A DNA stretch of 64,000 nt from the NCBI RefSeq assembly GCF_003369915.1, contig NC_046675.1, positions 3,286,001 to 3,350,000 on the forward strand, read 5' to 3'. The notes below the pieces were generated by a model. The model was not told the origin of the DNA. It saw only the letters and a program-made list of their open reading frames with translations, and ran no database searches. This DNA is from Drosophila miranda. Its lineage: Eukaryota; Arthropoda; Insecta; Diptera; Drosophilidae. The position numbers were made by a program, and so were the translations under genes. Shown in pieces: positions 1 to 13,767 of this stretch. Numbering within the stretch: the stretch's first letter is position 1; each line of letters opens with the position of its first letter.

Positions 1-3000
1 TTATAGCTAAAATGTAAATTTTTCAACCCTTCAACGCAGACCCATTTGCTAAGGAAACACAAAGAAACGATAGGTAGGGCTGCTATACATATATCGTATG
101 TACCTATGAGGAGGAGCTGGAGCACTTTGAGATGTTGGCAAAGTGCGGCCCAACAGATCATTCCCAGTGGGTTGTTTAGTTTCAATCGTTAAACCGCTTT
201 TATTTGCTTGAATTGTTTAATATTAATTTATGTATCACACTAACGACTACTTTTTATACTTTTAGTGTATGTATGTATTTATATATATATGTATATTAAA
301 TATATATATATTTATTATTATATTTCACTAATGTTGAATTGTGTTCTGCTCGGTTCTTTCTTTTCTGTTGTGGCTGTCGAATGCTCCGTAGCTGTCTTCC
401 GTCGAATAGCTTTATACAATACATGGGCTATACTGAGGTTATATTATGAATCAGTTAGTACTCGCCTCGTACCCTCGAAACATCTCTTGGGCTTGCATAT
501 TGTATGTGTGTATGTCTATATATAGGTGTGTATTTATATATATATATATATATATATATAATATGTATGTATATGTAATACACATATGCATTCGTTAATG
601 TTTAATTGTTCTAATAACAGTGTGGGGTGGCAAAGCATAACAAATTATATTTAACGATTCTTTTCTTTTCTTTCTTTTGTTTTCATTTCTTTTCTTCGTT
701 TAAGTTCTTTATGTATGTATTAATGATTCCATATATATATGTATGTATGCACTATACGAGATTTGATTGATAAATTGAACTCCTCTTTACATATTTTTGT
801 ATCTTTAGCAAATTACGGATTTTTCATTATTGTTTTTGTTTTTTATTTTTTGTTTTACTCAAATTTGAATTACTTTAAATATTCATGTACTGTATGTATA
901 TGTATATATGTATGTATATAGTTAATAAAAGTTGCATTTTATGTGGTACTACTTTAACACTAATAGACTCCGTCGTTGAAATAACAGCTGTTTTACTTTT
1001 ACTTTTCCTTACTCTCCTTCTTCCTATCCTATCCGTCCTATCCTTCCATATTTCTATTCTTTTCCTCTTATTGTTATTAATTATCCTGCCTTTAATAAAA
1101 AAAACTCTCCTTCTGAATCGGTGAACAAAAACAAACATTAATGCACACGTCTATCCAAAGTTTCTCTTTTTTTTCTTCTAATGATTGCAGTGGAAATTGG
1201 AGTTGAAGTGGCGATAGTTTGGTGATTGGGTTGGATGACAGAATGTGTCTGATAAGTGGCTGGGGGAAGGTGTGGGAGGTGCTTGGCATTAACAATTGAA
1301 GGGTGAGCACAAAGCAATCATGCAATCATCCAATATCATCCCTTTGGATGGATCGATCTTCCCCACAGTCCGTTCTCCGACCTGAACTCCGATGGCGCGA
1401 GATGCGTGAAGCTTCAATTTGTACAGCAAATAACAAACGCGTTCAAACAATAAAAATCCAAACAAGCATAAACACGTCGAAAGCGCAGGACACTCATGTA
1501 TCCTGAACAGATCCTCTGACCTTTGTCCCCTCTTATTTCTGTCCTCTCTTTCGTCACGCCCCCAGCCCTCAGCCCACACACAACCCACAATAAAGGGGAT
1601 AACATAGGGGGAGTAAATGGACATATATCGGACATTTGCTGAGAAATGGAGTTGGATTTGGGGGGGGTGTGCTGGGGCTGTAGCTGTGCCTGTGGGTGTG
1701 GTCGGGGCCTCCGACTTGGAACTGTGTCCTTGCAGATTTTTGTTGATGAATTGAATTGAGAACTTGATTTTCGGGGAATTTGTTTGCTTTTCAAGTAAAG
1801 CTTTTCTTTTCTCTTAGTTGTCTCATTAAAAAAATTAATTATTTCATAATTAATTTCAAGTTTCATTTGACTTCTTCTTCGTTTAATAAATATATTTTTG
1901 CTTTCTTTTTGCTTTGTTTTGTTTTTGTTTTTCTTTAAATACATATCACAGATCCAGTACAAATATATGTATATATATTTGTGGTTATTCTCCCTTCTTC
2001 CTTTCTTCTACTATAAGTTCATATATATATGTCATATAAAACTCATACATTAAACATAACTCAGTGAGCACGCGCGCATGTGATACTGATATTTAGTACG
2101 AATGTGTGTATGTATGGGGGGGGGGGGACATGTATGCATGTGTGTATCTGCGTGTTGGTGTGTGTGTGTGTCTGTGGGGGGGTGGGGGTATGTATCTGAG
2201 TTAGTTGGCGTTCTTGTGGTGCTTGGATTCTCTGGGTGGCTCTGATAGATTGTTCGTTGCTCTCCCGTTGCTGAATTTGACATGTGACCCAAAAAAAAGG
2301 ACGAAATCGAAAAGTAAATGTCGTTTTGTTGTTGAATTTTGTAGGTTGTTGATTGGTTTTTGGTTTCTTTTGTGGGGGGTGGGGGGTGGACGAAAGGGGA
2401 TCTGTGTATTATGCTTGTTGTGATTCTTGTTTTAGTGGATTTCTGCTGCTGCTGCTGCTGGTGGTGATGCTGTTTTGCCTGGATAATTCCTACTTTAGAC
2501 GATCTATTGCTTATCATTTCTCTCGACGTTCTGCTGTTTTTTTTTCTTTATGTTTTCCATAAAATAATAGTTTCAATTAAAACACCAACATCATCTTTAT
2601 TCCCTTCCGATATTTGTTTCTTTTGGTTTTTGTTTTGGATGTTAATGCATATTTCAAGGCACACTAGCATTTACGACTGTACTTTCAAATTTACTTTCAT
2701 TTTTTGTTTCGTTTTTCCTCTCGTTTATGTAGTTAGGTAATAGTTATTCTTTAAGACAAGATTTCTTTTGTTTTGTCACAATTATCTCCTCTAGTTTTCC
2801 GTTTGATTTCATACTTTTATCGTATTATCTAAATATTGCACAAATAAGAACAATTGTAGGTATGTAAGTTTTAACAATAATAGCAAAACAAATTAATAAG
2901 AACAACTTTTCAACTTAAACATAGACTTAGCTTACGATTGGTTGCTGTTTTTGCTGTTGCTGTTTTCTTTTTCCATCTGAATGTCCCTTCGTTTCCCTAC

Positions 3001-5514
3001 ATTGATGAGCGTTTTCAGTGATTGAAATTGATATTGAAATATTGATATTGATACTGAGAGCGTATCAAAGAGAGTGGTTTGGTTGGGTTGACTGACTGAC
3101 TGATTGACTGGTTGGTTGGTTGGTTGTTGGGTTGGTTGATTGATTGCTGATTGGTCATGATAATGTTGTAGACTGGTTTTAGGATACGTTTTGTGGCTGT
3201 TTGGGTTAGTGCGTGAGCTGAGGTGGTGGTGGTGGTGGCTTGGTGTTGCACCTGGTGCGCTTTTTACAAATTAAATTAAACACATAAAACGTTGCATGTT
3301 TTTCTCAGATTTTATTGAAATTTCGTTTCATCATTGTCTTTGTTTATTAATCAAAAAGAAAGGTTAAACTTAATTATGTGTAAGGAATAAAGTAAAATAA
3401 GAAAAATTTCATTACAAGTAAGGCATTTCTCTCTCTGTATGGATGGGGGTATGTGGACTTTTCCTTGTCTTTGTGTGTGTGTGTGTGTGTATGTATGATA
3501 AGGCGGAAAATTTGTTTGATTTTTTTTTTTGTGTTTCAATGTGATGTTAAATTGTTTTTTTGTTGTCTTTACACTGCATTCTAGATATGTACATAAAATT
3601 TGTGGGGTTTGTGAAATGTTTTGTCGAAATTATGTTTAATAATTGAACAATACTTAAAATTAAGAGAGGGAAATCGTTTGGTGGCTTGTCTGATATTTGT
3701 GGCATGAAGAAAACCCTAAATGAATGCTTTCATATGAGAATATTTTACAGAGAAATGTCGTTTTCTTTTTGTTTTGTTTGTTCTTTTAATTAAGGGTCTC
3801 AATCAAAAGAGTGTGATGTGAAGAAAATGTACGACTTAAGATTAAGAATGTAAGAAACAAATGTGCTAAATTTACCAAAAAAACGTAAAAGGAAAAAAGG
3901 AATATGAAGTTAACAAAACAAAAATAAAGGAAATCAAGAGGTGCAGTCCTCAAACTGGCAGCTTACAAATCGCATAGGTATAAATTAAATATATATAAAT
4001 ATATACCAAACAATGATTGTAAATCGGGAGCACAAATCACAACCAAAGGGAGACTCACGTGCGCGCGCAACACATTAACACCACTTCGATTGTATGGGGG
4101 ATAGAACAGATAGTCTGTCTCTAAAACTTAACAACATTATCATGATCAACGTCAACTAAATAGCTATACATATATATATATATTCTGTTTTTAAAGCTGT
4201 GGAATCGTGTATATATATATATATATATGTAAGCAATAGGGGAGGGGGGGGGGGGAAATAGAGGGGTCAACAACAGAGAACAGAAAACAGATAAAACAGG
4301 AAAAAGAAAACGGTAACGAAAGAACGTAATATGTCAGTAGTTTTTTATTTTTTAAAGGTTTTGGTTTGGGTGGGGGGGAACAACACTTTTCACTAGCCTG
4401 TCAGCAGTAGTAGTACTCGTAGTTTTTTCTTGTAAAATATTTACCTTATTTCGAGGTTAAGAATCACCTGAAGTTTTCACTGAAAACGCTCGCTCAGTAC
4501 ACGGAAAGGAAGAGGCCTTTTTGGTGGCCTTTCCACAGCTCGTTTTAGTTCAACGTAATGCTAATATTTTTTAGTGTATCGTGTAAGTGTGTGTGTGTGT
4601 GGTGGTGGCATATGTAGATATATATATGTATGGGCATATGTGTGTGTGGATAATATATAAACAAGACTCAACAACGTGTGTACATAACATATACATATGT
4701 ATATATGCCCCATATATATGTGTGTGTGAGTGTGTGTGTGTGGGGGTCGTATATAGCTTTTGTCGGGGCCGAAAAACCAAAAAAACAGAACACGCAACGC
4801 AAACACATACGCATCACAAGCAAACAAAACAAAAGACCCAAACAGTTTTGCCTTCTTCCTAACTATTTATGTATACCCGATCTCTGGCATTACAATATCT
4901 GGGCTTTAACTTTGATTTCGATACAACAAATGCAACAATCATCTTCTACAGTAGAGGCATAGTATAGTCCATATTATTATACAAGTTTCCTTTCGCGTTT
5001 CCTCTCTTCCTTTCTCTACGGCTTAAAGCATTTCTCCTTGGGGGTTTCGAGGTACCCAAAATGGTGAATGGGAGGGAAAGGGAGAGGTATATGCAGTACA
5101 TAATTAACATTTATTAAGTGTTTAACTTTTCTTTGCACTTCGCATAACAATTGGTGTTTTGGTTTTTTGTTTATTTTTTCTATTGCTGTAGTTTCCTTTC
5201 TCTTATTTCTCTTGTTGTTGTTTCTGTTTTTGTTATTCGTTTGTTTAAAGTTAATATTTCTTTAGTTATTTCGTTTTTTTGTTTGCTTTTTTTCTCATTT
5301 TTGGTGTTGCTTCTTACAGAAAATGAACAATTTTTTGTTTAAAAGGGAAAAACTTGCTATAGCCTATAGGTAGGGTAGGGTAGGGTAGGGCAGGGTAGGG
5401 AAGGGTGTATGCTGTGTTGTTGTTGTTGTTTTGCTGTGGTGTTTTGTATGTTGTGTGTTGCTTGTTGGTTGTTTGATTGGTTTTGGGGGATTGATTGATT
5501 GGTTTACTTGGTTA
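1..5514 (-). other. ps: Non-coding DNA downstream of the ps stop codon; probably largely ps 3' UTR
   Basis: No open frame here resembles a protein. The stretch is AT-rich with many short repeats: TA/TG runs near 530-560, 4150-4240 and 4610-4740, G-runs near 2117 and 4243, a CTGA/TTGG-rich stretch at 3090-3140, and a TAGGG array at 5371-5405. It follows the ps stop codon on the minus strand, and long 3' UTRs are common for neuronal RNA-binding proteins, so a long ps 3' UTR is the likeliest reading. I cannot see which poly(A) signal is used because TTTATT (AATAAA on the minus strand) occurs many times. One minus-strand UGUACAUA (3586-3593) fits the Pumilio consensus UGUANAUA. The first 240 bases are less repetitive and could belong to something else. 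Confidence 0.5.
5371..5405. repeat. TAGGG pentamer array (G-quadruplex-prone)
   Basis: There are six nearly perfect TAGGG/CAGGG units followed by AAGGG. The plus strand has more than four GGG tracts with two-base loops. The ps transcript would carry the C-rich complement, about 110 nt after its stop codon. Confidence 0.85.
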
Positions 5515-5735
5515 TTAATTCACAACAGTGGTTAATGGAATTTGTCGCGCCCTCTTTGTCTCCTCCTCGGTGATTTTCTGCTCAATTAGAAACTGCGCTT
5601 TGGCAATGGCGTTCGGCTGACCAGTAATGGTTACAATGCGATTTCTAGTGCCAGGTGCGAATATGCCCTTTTTGGAAATTTGAACATTTGCGCCAGAAAC
5701 ATGTTGAATCTCAACTAAACTACGACCGTTGGGAC
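5515..5735 (-). CDS. ps: ps terminal coding exon (most of KH3)
   Basis: The exon opens after the acceptor ...TTCCAG and reads PNGRSLVEIQ through QIPLTTVVN, then TAA at 5517-5515. It completes the GPNG loop begun by the previous exon (G|GT codon) and supplies the beta strands and last helix of KH3. This exon is only 221 bp and was found by splicing rather than as an open frame with its own start. Confidence 0.93.
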
Positions 5736-8700
5736 CTGGAATATTTGCATCAGATTTATGTTAAATATATTTTAAGAATAGTTATATGACAATATGTGTG
5801 GTTTATATACGATTACGAGTTATATATATATATAGATATATGTTGTATATTGTATATGGAAAGGTGTGCAGGTGTTCAGGTGTGTGTTTTTTTTAAAGCA
5901 GTTAAGTGTTTTGTGGATAGAAACTTACGACACCAAAAGGCATCACACACAAGAATAAGCTCTGGAATGTTGGTTTTTTTGGGGGGGAGGGTAGAGTGGT
6001 TTGGTCAGAATGCCGTGACCCTACTAACTAATGACCTAACGACCTTATAAATGACACTGAGGTAAATATAACAGCATCCAACAAACATAATTATCCAAGA
6101 ATTGCACTAGCCGACTGGGGGCATAAGTATTCATACACATACATCTTCGTATCTGTCGTATGTATAGGTAAGAAAAAATTCGTTAAAAATAAAAAAAATG
6201 TGAGGGAGAAACCTACAACCTAACGTTTGGGGGGGTGGTAATGTGGGGGGGGTCTAAAGCTAATGCCTACTACTAACTGCTGCTGCCTTTCAGATACTGG
6301 GAATGTCTGTGCGGGAAACTTGTGCGAACTTTCAGTTGATCGGAATGGGAGTGGATCGTGGACTCATGGGTCGTGCGGGTTGTGTGTGAGGCAAGAACTT
6401 GACTAGAAATTTCGCTATAAGTTGGATGCATCTGTTGGGAATATCATATACAGAATGTTGAACGGAATGCTTCGAATGCAGCAGATCTCTTGAGAGTCTG
6501 CCCTACGATGAGTCTGCTGGAATGACTATGGCTATGTCTAATGGATCTGATCTATGGCTAAAGCGCAGAGTATGGGATACGAGTGCGATGTGGGGGGCGG
6601 GGCGGGGCGGGGTGGGTTAACTCTTTCGGCTTTTCCATCTTTTGGCTTCTGGTGTGTGCTAGGGATCGGGCAGGTGGGGCAGGAGGAGCTCGGGGTTCGG
6701 TAAATAGAGTTGCGGCGTTGTTGCTGTAGTTTCTGGTAGGTTGTTTTTGCGTTTTGCATTTAGTAGGGGTAATAGTAATGGCGCCCACCTAGAATTGCGC
6801 CGATGATCATCTCGGGCACCTCCACGTTCTTCGAGTCCTTGGAACTCAGGTCCCCGGGTGTGGGGCTCTTGCTGAGGCCGCCCAGCTGGGCGCTGTTCGC
6901 CGCTCCCGTGGCGGCTGTCAGCCCGAAACTGTTGTTGTTCAGCGAGACGGGCGTGGCCGGCGCCGTGGCGGAGCCCAGATGGCGGAATGGATCGAATTGG
7001 GCCGCGGCGGCGTCCAGCTGCGACTGTGTCGGCCGGCTGGCGGCTGCGGCAGCCGCTGCTGCAGCGGCATACTGCTCCAGATTCACCTGGCCGACAGCGC
7101 CAAACACATTGCTGGCGTTGGCCGCATTGGCGGCCGCCGTCTGCTGGTCCAGCGTCGTCACGCCCAGGAAATTGCCCAGCGTCGAGTGAGCACCGTTGGT
7201 GTGGGGCACGCCCACGCCCATGCCGAGGACTCCGTACTTGGCCAGGACGCCCAGGGCGTTGCAGACTTCAGTGGTGACGGTCTCCGAGTAGCCAGAGCCG
7301 CGCATGGCAACCTGCAAGGGGGAAGCCCGAGAAATTCGTTGGTTAGTCATCTGCCAGAGCTGGGAACGCCACTGATCATCAGTAATCACCAGCGGATGGG
7401 ACCGAACCTTAATATGCTCGAGCAGTTGGTTGGCAACCGCCAGGTTGGGCGCCGGATTGGGGGCGCCCAGGTTGATGGACAAGTTGATGCCGGTGCCGTT
7501 GACTAGCAGACTGGCCGCCGAGTTGGCGCCACCGATGGAGGTGCCCAGCGTCGAGTTGAGCGATGCGGTGCTCGAGTTGATGGCATTCTGATTGGTGGCG
7601 TACGGGGAGCCGGTCGGATTGAAGTTGGCCACCGGCCCGCTGACGTCCGCGTAGGAGACATTCAGGCAGGTGCCCGACTGCGGGTCCTCGACGATCTTCG
7701 AGAGGATCATCTTGCAGGCGTTCTTGTTGTTCTCCTTGTCGCCAATGATGGTGATGCAGCGCTCCTGCAGCGAGACATCCTTGGGCTTCTGCGAGATCTG
7801 AACGTAGGAGCCGCTGTCCTCCTTGATCTGTTTGATGAAGGCACCGCCCTTGCCGATGATCATGCCGGCTGTGGAGTTGGGCACCAGGATCTTGACCTGC
7901 TTGTCCCGCTCCTGGGTCTGTTTCGACTCGGCATCGATGATCTTTGTGGTCAGGTCGGGCTTCTCGCGGATTTTGTCCATGATAAAGTCCAGCACGACCA
8001 TGATGGCCTCCGTGGATCCAGTGATCAGGCAGACGCGTTCGGTGGTGCCTAAAAAACCGAAGATACGATCGGTTCAGTTGGAGGCTCATGGGGGTTTAGC
8101 ATGGAGAGACGGGACTCACCTGGATAGAAGTCATGCGACTTGGACATCTTTACTCTAGCACCCGTGTCCTTCTGCAGGGAGGCGATCGTCTCGCCTCCTT
8201 TGCCAATGATGGCCCCAGAGGCCACCGCGGGCACCAGTATTTTCATGTGATACGTTGTCTCGCCTGCAATCAAAGAATCGAAACGGGGTTCACAGAGCGA
8301 CCAATGGTTGTTGGGGGAGGTAGAAGGGGGGTTATAGATTAGGGGTTCGGGTTCTGGTTAGTCGGGTTAGGGCACAGGGCACTTGAGGGGCTGGGGCGGC
8401 TCTGGCTGTTGCTCTTTGCTGTTGCTGTTGCTGTTGCTGTTTGGGTTAGTTTCTTCTATGTTCTTTTAGCTACAAATTATAAACAAATAATAACAGCTCT
8501 CTTTCAGCGACGATCGTTTGTTCGTTCGGCGGGGCGCTCGCAACGATACGACGGCGATTCGTTCTTAAATTTCGATTTTTGGTTAGTTTTTGTTTTAGTT
8601 TTAGCTTTTCTTTTGTTTGTTTGGTTATTGGTTATTGAAATTAAATTTTGGTTTAGTTTTTAGTTGAATTTTTTGTTTGGTTTTCTTTTTTTGTTATTTG

Positions 8701-11700
8701 CTGTGTGGCTATGGCTATGGCTATGGGCGGGTTTTGGTTATGGTGGTGCAGGCGGTGTGGTTCGACTGTGTGGTCTGTTTGGGTGGCTGTTGTGGTACGA
8801 TTTGTGGTTTGTGGCAGGCCATGAGACGCTCGTGATGAGATGCAACGGACAGAATGCGCTGGCGACACACATGAACACGAAACACATGAGTGAACCGCTT
8901 ACTTCCTCCACTAGACCGGACCGGACCGGACCGGATCGGATCGGACGGGACGGACGCAGGTCATCCGAGTGGCAATCGTAATCGTAATGGCAATGGTACT
9001 AGCCCCAAAAAAAAAAGAAACCTCTTACAACCACAATTTTGTGCTGGCTAAAAAGTTGGTCAAGGGTTCGGAGGTTAATGTTCGTTGGGTCAAAGTCGGT
9101 TTTCGTTTTTCCTCAGTCGTTTTGAAAGTCAAGCTCAAAGCAGATAAACAGAGATACAGAGACACAACGAAACGGTACAGATAGCATTGATTCTACGCTC
9201 TTTAGTGGTTTAGAATTAATCGCTTTAATTAGTTGATCATTTGGCTAGACAAAGATGGCTTTAATGGTATTTAATGAAAGTGTGAGAAAGCTTACCATGA
9301 TGAATATGATTATTGTTATTATTTTCAATTTCAACCTCAATTCCAGAACAAACTGACTCACCTGAAATGGCAAAGAGAAGAACGAGAATAGAGGTTTATA
9401 TTTAGCGGAATATGCTGCTTGCTTACAAATACACATTAACTACGTAACAATAGCAATAACAATAACAATTGGATGATGTAAGGCAGTGGAAGGAATGAGC
9501 GAAAATGTCAGATGGGGGGGTTACAGTGGATACCCTTCCCAGAAGAAGAAACAGAGAGTAGAACAGACCCAAAGCTCAAAGTCCTAGACTCAATGACAAG
9601 ATCATTGATGGGAGAAAATGAAAACATATGCCCCGCCCCCCAGAGATCCAGAAAGCAGTGTCAAAACCAGGAAGGGCATTGTAGACGCCACAACAAGATG
9701 ATGTATGAGGCATATGTCGCACAGTGGATACCCCAGCCATAGCCTAGAAGAACAGCTAGTCACTCAAGGTTTCTTCCACCAGCCAGTGGCCACTGTGGAG
9801 AGGGCATCTCACACAGACTGAAGTCGCCTGCCAGGGCCGCGCCAGTAAACAAACAAATTTCAATTAATAAATAAAATGTGTCAAGCGGAGACGCTCTATT
9901 GCACAAACGACCATGCGGCAGCGTGGCAGCGTCACAGATCTAAGCGCGTTGCACCTGAATGGCGCTGCCACAGCCGTCTGTCCGCCTTACTTGACTTGAC
10001 TCGACTCGACTTGAGGCAGGCAACCCAAGACTGTGCCACCGACGCGCCACCGTTGTCGCTGCCACTTGCCACTTGGCACTCGTTTTGTTTAAATATAGCT
10101 TCTCTTTCGCTCGCCCTTCCATCCCACCCCACAGATCCCACCGCATAGATATGCTGAAATGTGTGCCAGTCGTCGACGTCCTCGTCGTCTTGGTCTTATT
10201 GCCACTCAGAGGCAGAGCACAGAGTGGACAGGGGCAAAGTGTCCTTCAAAAGTATTTCTCTAATTAGATGCAACACACATGGTGTCGCCGCGCACAAGCG
10301 ATGACATTGCAGTGGGGGCGGGGGGAAGGGTGCATGGGAGACCGTTTGCCCCGCTTTGCAAGCATGTGTGAAAATGCGATTTGCAAAGGAATTTGCAAGG
10401 CGAAAACAAAAGCGAAATGAGCAGAGAGGCAGAGCAGAAGAGCTGCAAGCCACAGCCCACATATTTAACACCACGCCCACAGTTTGGCCAATTTCCGTTT
10501 GCAGAAAGCGAATTGCAAAATGCTTTAAAATAATTGAAATAGCTTCAACATTGCCGGTTGGCCTGGTTGGCCTGTTTGCCTTTTTGCCGGATGCATCTGT
10601 CAGATATCTATCAAATGTGGATAACCGCAAAAACAAAGGAGAAATAAATAAAATTTGGCTGCAATCTGCACAGTAAATATTGCAGGGGCAGAGCCCGCAA
10701 AGTTGGCCATTTACTAAGGGGTTTTTATGGGCCACCCAGGACCTACCTACCGCCAAGGGGCACGCAGCGAGGCTGCTGTGGCTCTGCCTCTGCCTCTGCT
10801 TCTGGCTGTTGACACTGAGCTGCAGCTTAAATTATGTGACTGCCATAAATAACACTTGCAGCACGTTGGCCAGACCGCCCAGAGGGTTGCACTGCTTGTG
10901 GCATACAAGTGGGCGTTGCACAGGCAGGGTGGCCGGGTGGCCGGGTGGCAGGCAGACTGGAGACTAATTTCATATGCATTGTGTGCAGGATTGGTTGTGG
11001 AAAACTCGGAAAACTAGGCTAACGACAAGCTGGCACACTCGCCGTCTCTCTGGTCCTTCTTCCCTGTCCTTTTTCCCCCGGGAAAACCAAAACGAATGCA
11101 ATGAAAAATAGAAACACCTCCGTGCAGCAATCTGCAGCACGCAAATCGCTGAAGCAGAGTTCGTTGCAGCCAAGTGGTTGTCGCGTACCACGCGACGTAT
11201 GTGTAATGTGGCCAAATGTGACACGCGAACAAATGCCCGGACTACACGGCATTCATTAGGCCACAGCCGCGGGAGGGAGCCGGGCTTATGTCCACTTAAG
11301 GGAATGTCCATGCTAAGCACAATAGGAAGTTTACCATCGATAGGAAAACAGATGTCAAGAAATGCAGGCAAAGCCGTAATCAATGGATATTTAACACTCT
11401 TTAAAATCACTGCAGTGGCTTTGCAACCTCCTTCTTTCTCCTTTCCCTTCCTTTCCGTAACCCATTTCGTTTCTCTCCTAAAATACGAGCGGAATATACA
11501 TATGTCATGCCGTAATATTTATGCAACACCCATGAATCACTAGGGCCCCCCGCAGACCCACAAAAAGCACATGTGTACCTACATAAAAGTGGAAAGCAAA
11601 TTTTTAGATGGACGCCCACATTAAAGCGTACGATTAGCATATGATGGGATTTCTTATATAGTCGATTGTGGCGGTGGCTGCTGGTTTCGATTTGTTTCGG

Positions 11701-12677
11701 TTTTCTGTTGCTCAGTTTTCGATGAGTGTTTTGTTGGTTTTTGGTTTTGGTTTTACTTTGTGTTTGTGTTTTGCGGGATGTGTGCTGTGCTGTGCTGGAT
11801 GTTGTGTGATCTTTTGGATTAATTTTCTCAACAAGAAATACTGTCAACTGGCAATGTTAATGGATAATTCGTTTATAGCTAGGAGCTTCCTGGGGTCGCC
11901 GTTGGATTTGTTTGTTTCTGGGGGGCGCTTCTTTGTATTTATTATTTTTTCTGGTTTTTTGTGGATCTTTTTTTTTTGTCTGCTGGCGGCATTTTCTGAA
12001 TGAGGCGACGTGGTGATTGATGCTGTTGCTGTTTGTTGGTTTGTTGTAGCGATGTAGCTCGATAGTTATAGTAGTTATATATGTACATATATATACAATA
12101 TATACGATTGATAGACGATCATATATAGATAGGAGAAGTGGTGTTCATTTTGACGAGTATGTAGGGTGTAGTATAGGAAGTTGTGCGCAACTTTTCTGAT
12201 TGTTTCAATGCTGTTGATGTTGATTGCTTTGTTTCTTAGGTCACACTCACCGTAGCACCAACAGGAGGCAGTCTTATAGTTGCCCAGTGGCAATGCTTGC
12301 TGCTGGGATGTGGATGCCGCTGCTGTGGCAGCAACTGATGCCGATGCTGATACCGATACCGAGCCCAGTGCTAGGGCTGTGGCTGTGGCTGTCGCTAAGG
12401 CTGTGACTGACGACGCCCCCGTCGTGTCGGGCGGCGTATTGGCACCTGGCGTCGCATTCGGTGAACCATTCTCACTCAGCGGCGACTGTTGCAGCTCCAT
12501 CTGATGGTGTTGAATATTGTATTGGGGATTAGCTTTTAGCTTCTTAATGTAGCTATGAACGGCTGATGAGTATGCTGCTGTGATATTGCTATTGCAGATG
12601 CTGATGCCGCTGGTGCTGGTGCTGCTGCTGCCGCTGGAGTAGGAGTTGGAGTAGGAGTTGGAGTTGGAGTTGGTGCT

Positions 12678-12710
<33 letters not shown>

Positions 12711-13733
12711 GCTGGCCAGCGAATGTGTGGATGAGGGCGACGACGACGTGTTTGTGGAATGTCGTGGCTGATAGTTACTAGCTAATTGCGGCATATGTGT
12801 GGGCGTTAATAGCTGATATTGGAATATGAAATGTTCTTGTTCTTGTTCTTGTTGTTGCTGCTGTAGTTGTTGTTGCCTCTGGAGTTCTTGCCTCTGATTC
12901 TCTTGCTCTCGCGACATCGATTCAATCCCATACTTCTGTATCAGCTGCTCGGCGGCCCTGTCCATGGCCGTCCTCATGGTCGTAATACTATCCATTGCGG
13001 GGATTATGTGGCTATCACCACTTTTCACCCTTTGTGCCGCTGGAAATGTTCTCCCTTTCCCGTTCAGTCTTCGCTTTGCCTTTTTGACGGAATTGATTTG
13101 TTCTCTCTCTTTTTGTTTTATTTTTCTTTTTATTCTTATTTTTTTAATGATTTATCTTGGTTTTTTTTTGTGTTTATCTAACTTTTTATTGGTGTGCACT
13201 TGTTCACTCGTTGAGGTTTTTTGCATCGGTTGCTCTGTTTTTTGTTTGTTTTGCTTTCAATTAAACTCTACGCAATTTTCCAATTATAAAACTTGTTCAA
13301 TAAACGAAAAGAAAAAGAAATGGAAAATTGGTATAAATTAAGGCATTCTTTAAAAGAACAGTTTTTGGTCACAATAAAACATACACCACACAGGCACACA
13401 CACAAGCATACGCACACACACACACACACGCATAGATGAAAGCAGAGTGCCAGAGAGTGAGAGAGAGCGAGAGCGCTAGAGATTAGGGACGCTGGTTGCT
13501 GGTTCAGTGTGACCTTGCTATTCATTTATTACGGTCTTATCTCTTCCTCTCGCTCTCTCTCTCTCTCTGGATATTCCCATTAAATTTTAATTGTTAGACG
13601 ATTCAAGTGTTGTGGCTCTTTGTGCAGTTTGTTGCTTTACTTTTTTTCTTTTCTATTTTTTTTTTTTGGGATAATGCTCTTCATGATGATGCGGTGGTTT
13701 TAGGTTTTAACATATAGAAATAGAGCGAAAGAC

Positions 13734-13767
<34 letters not shown>

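Noticed and set aside
5371-5405. TAGGG repeats as an interstitial telomere
   Set aside because: Drosophila telomeres are retrotransposon arrays, not short G-rich repeats, and the unit is not TTAGG.
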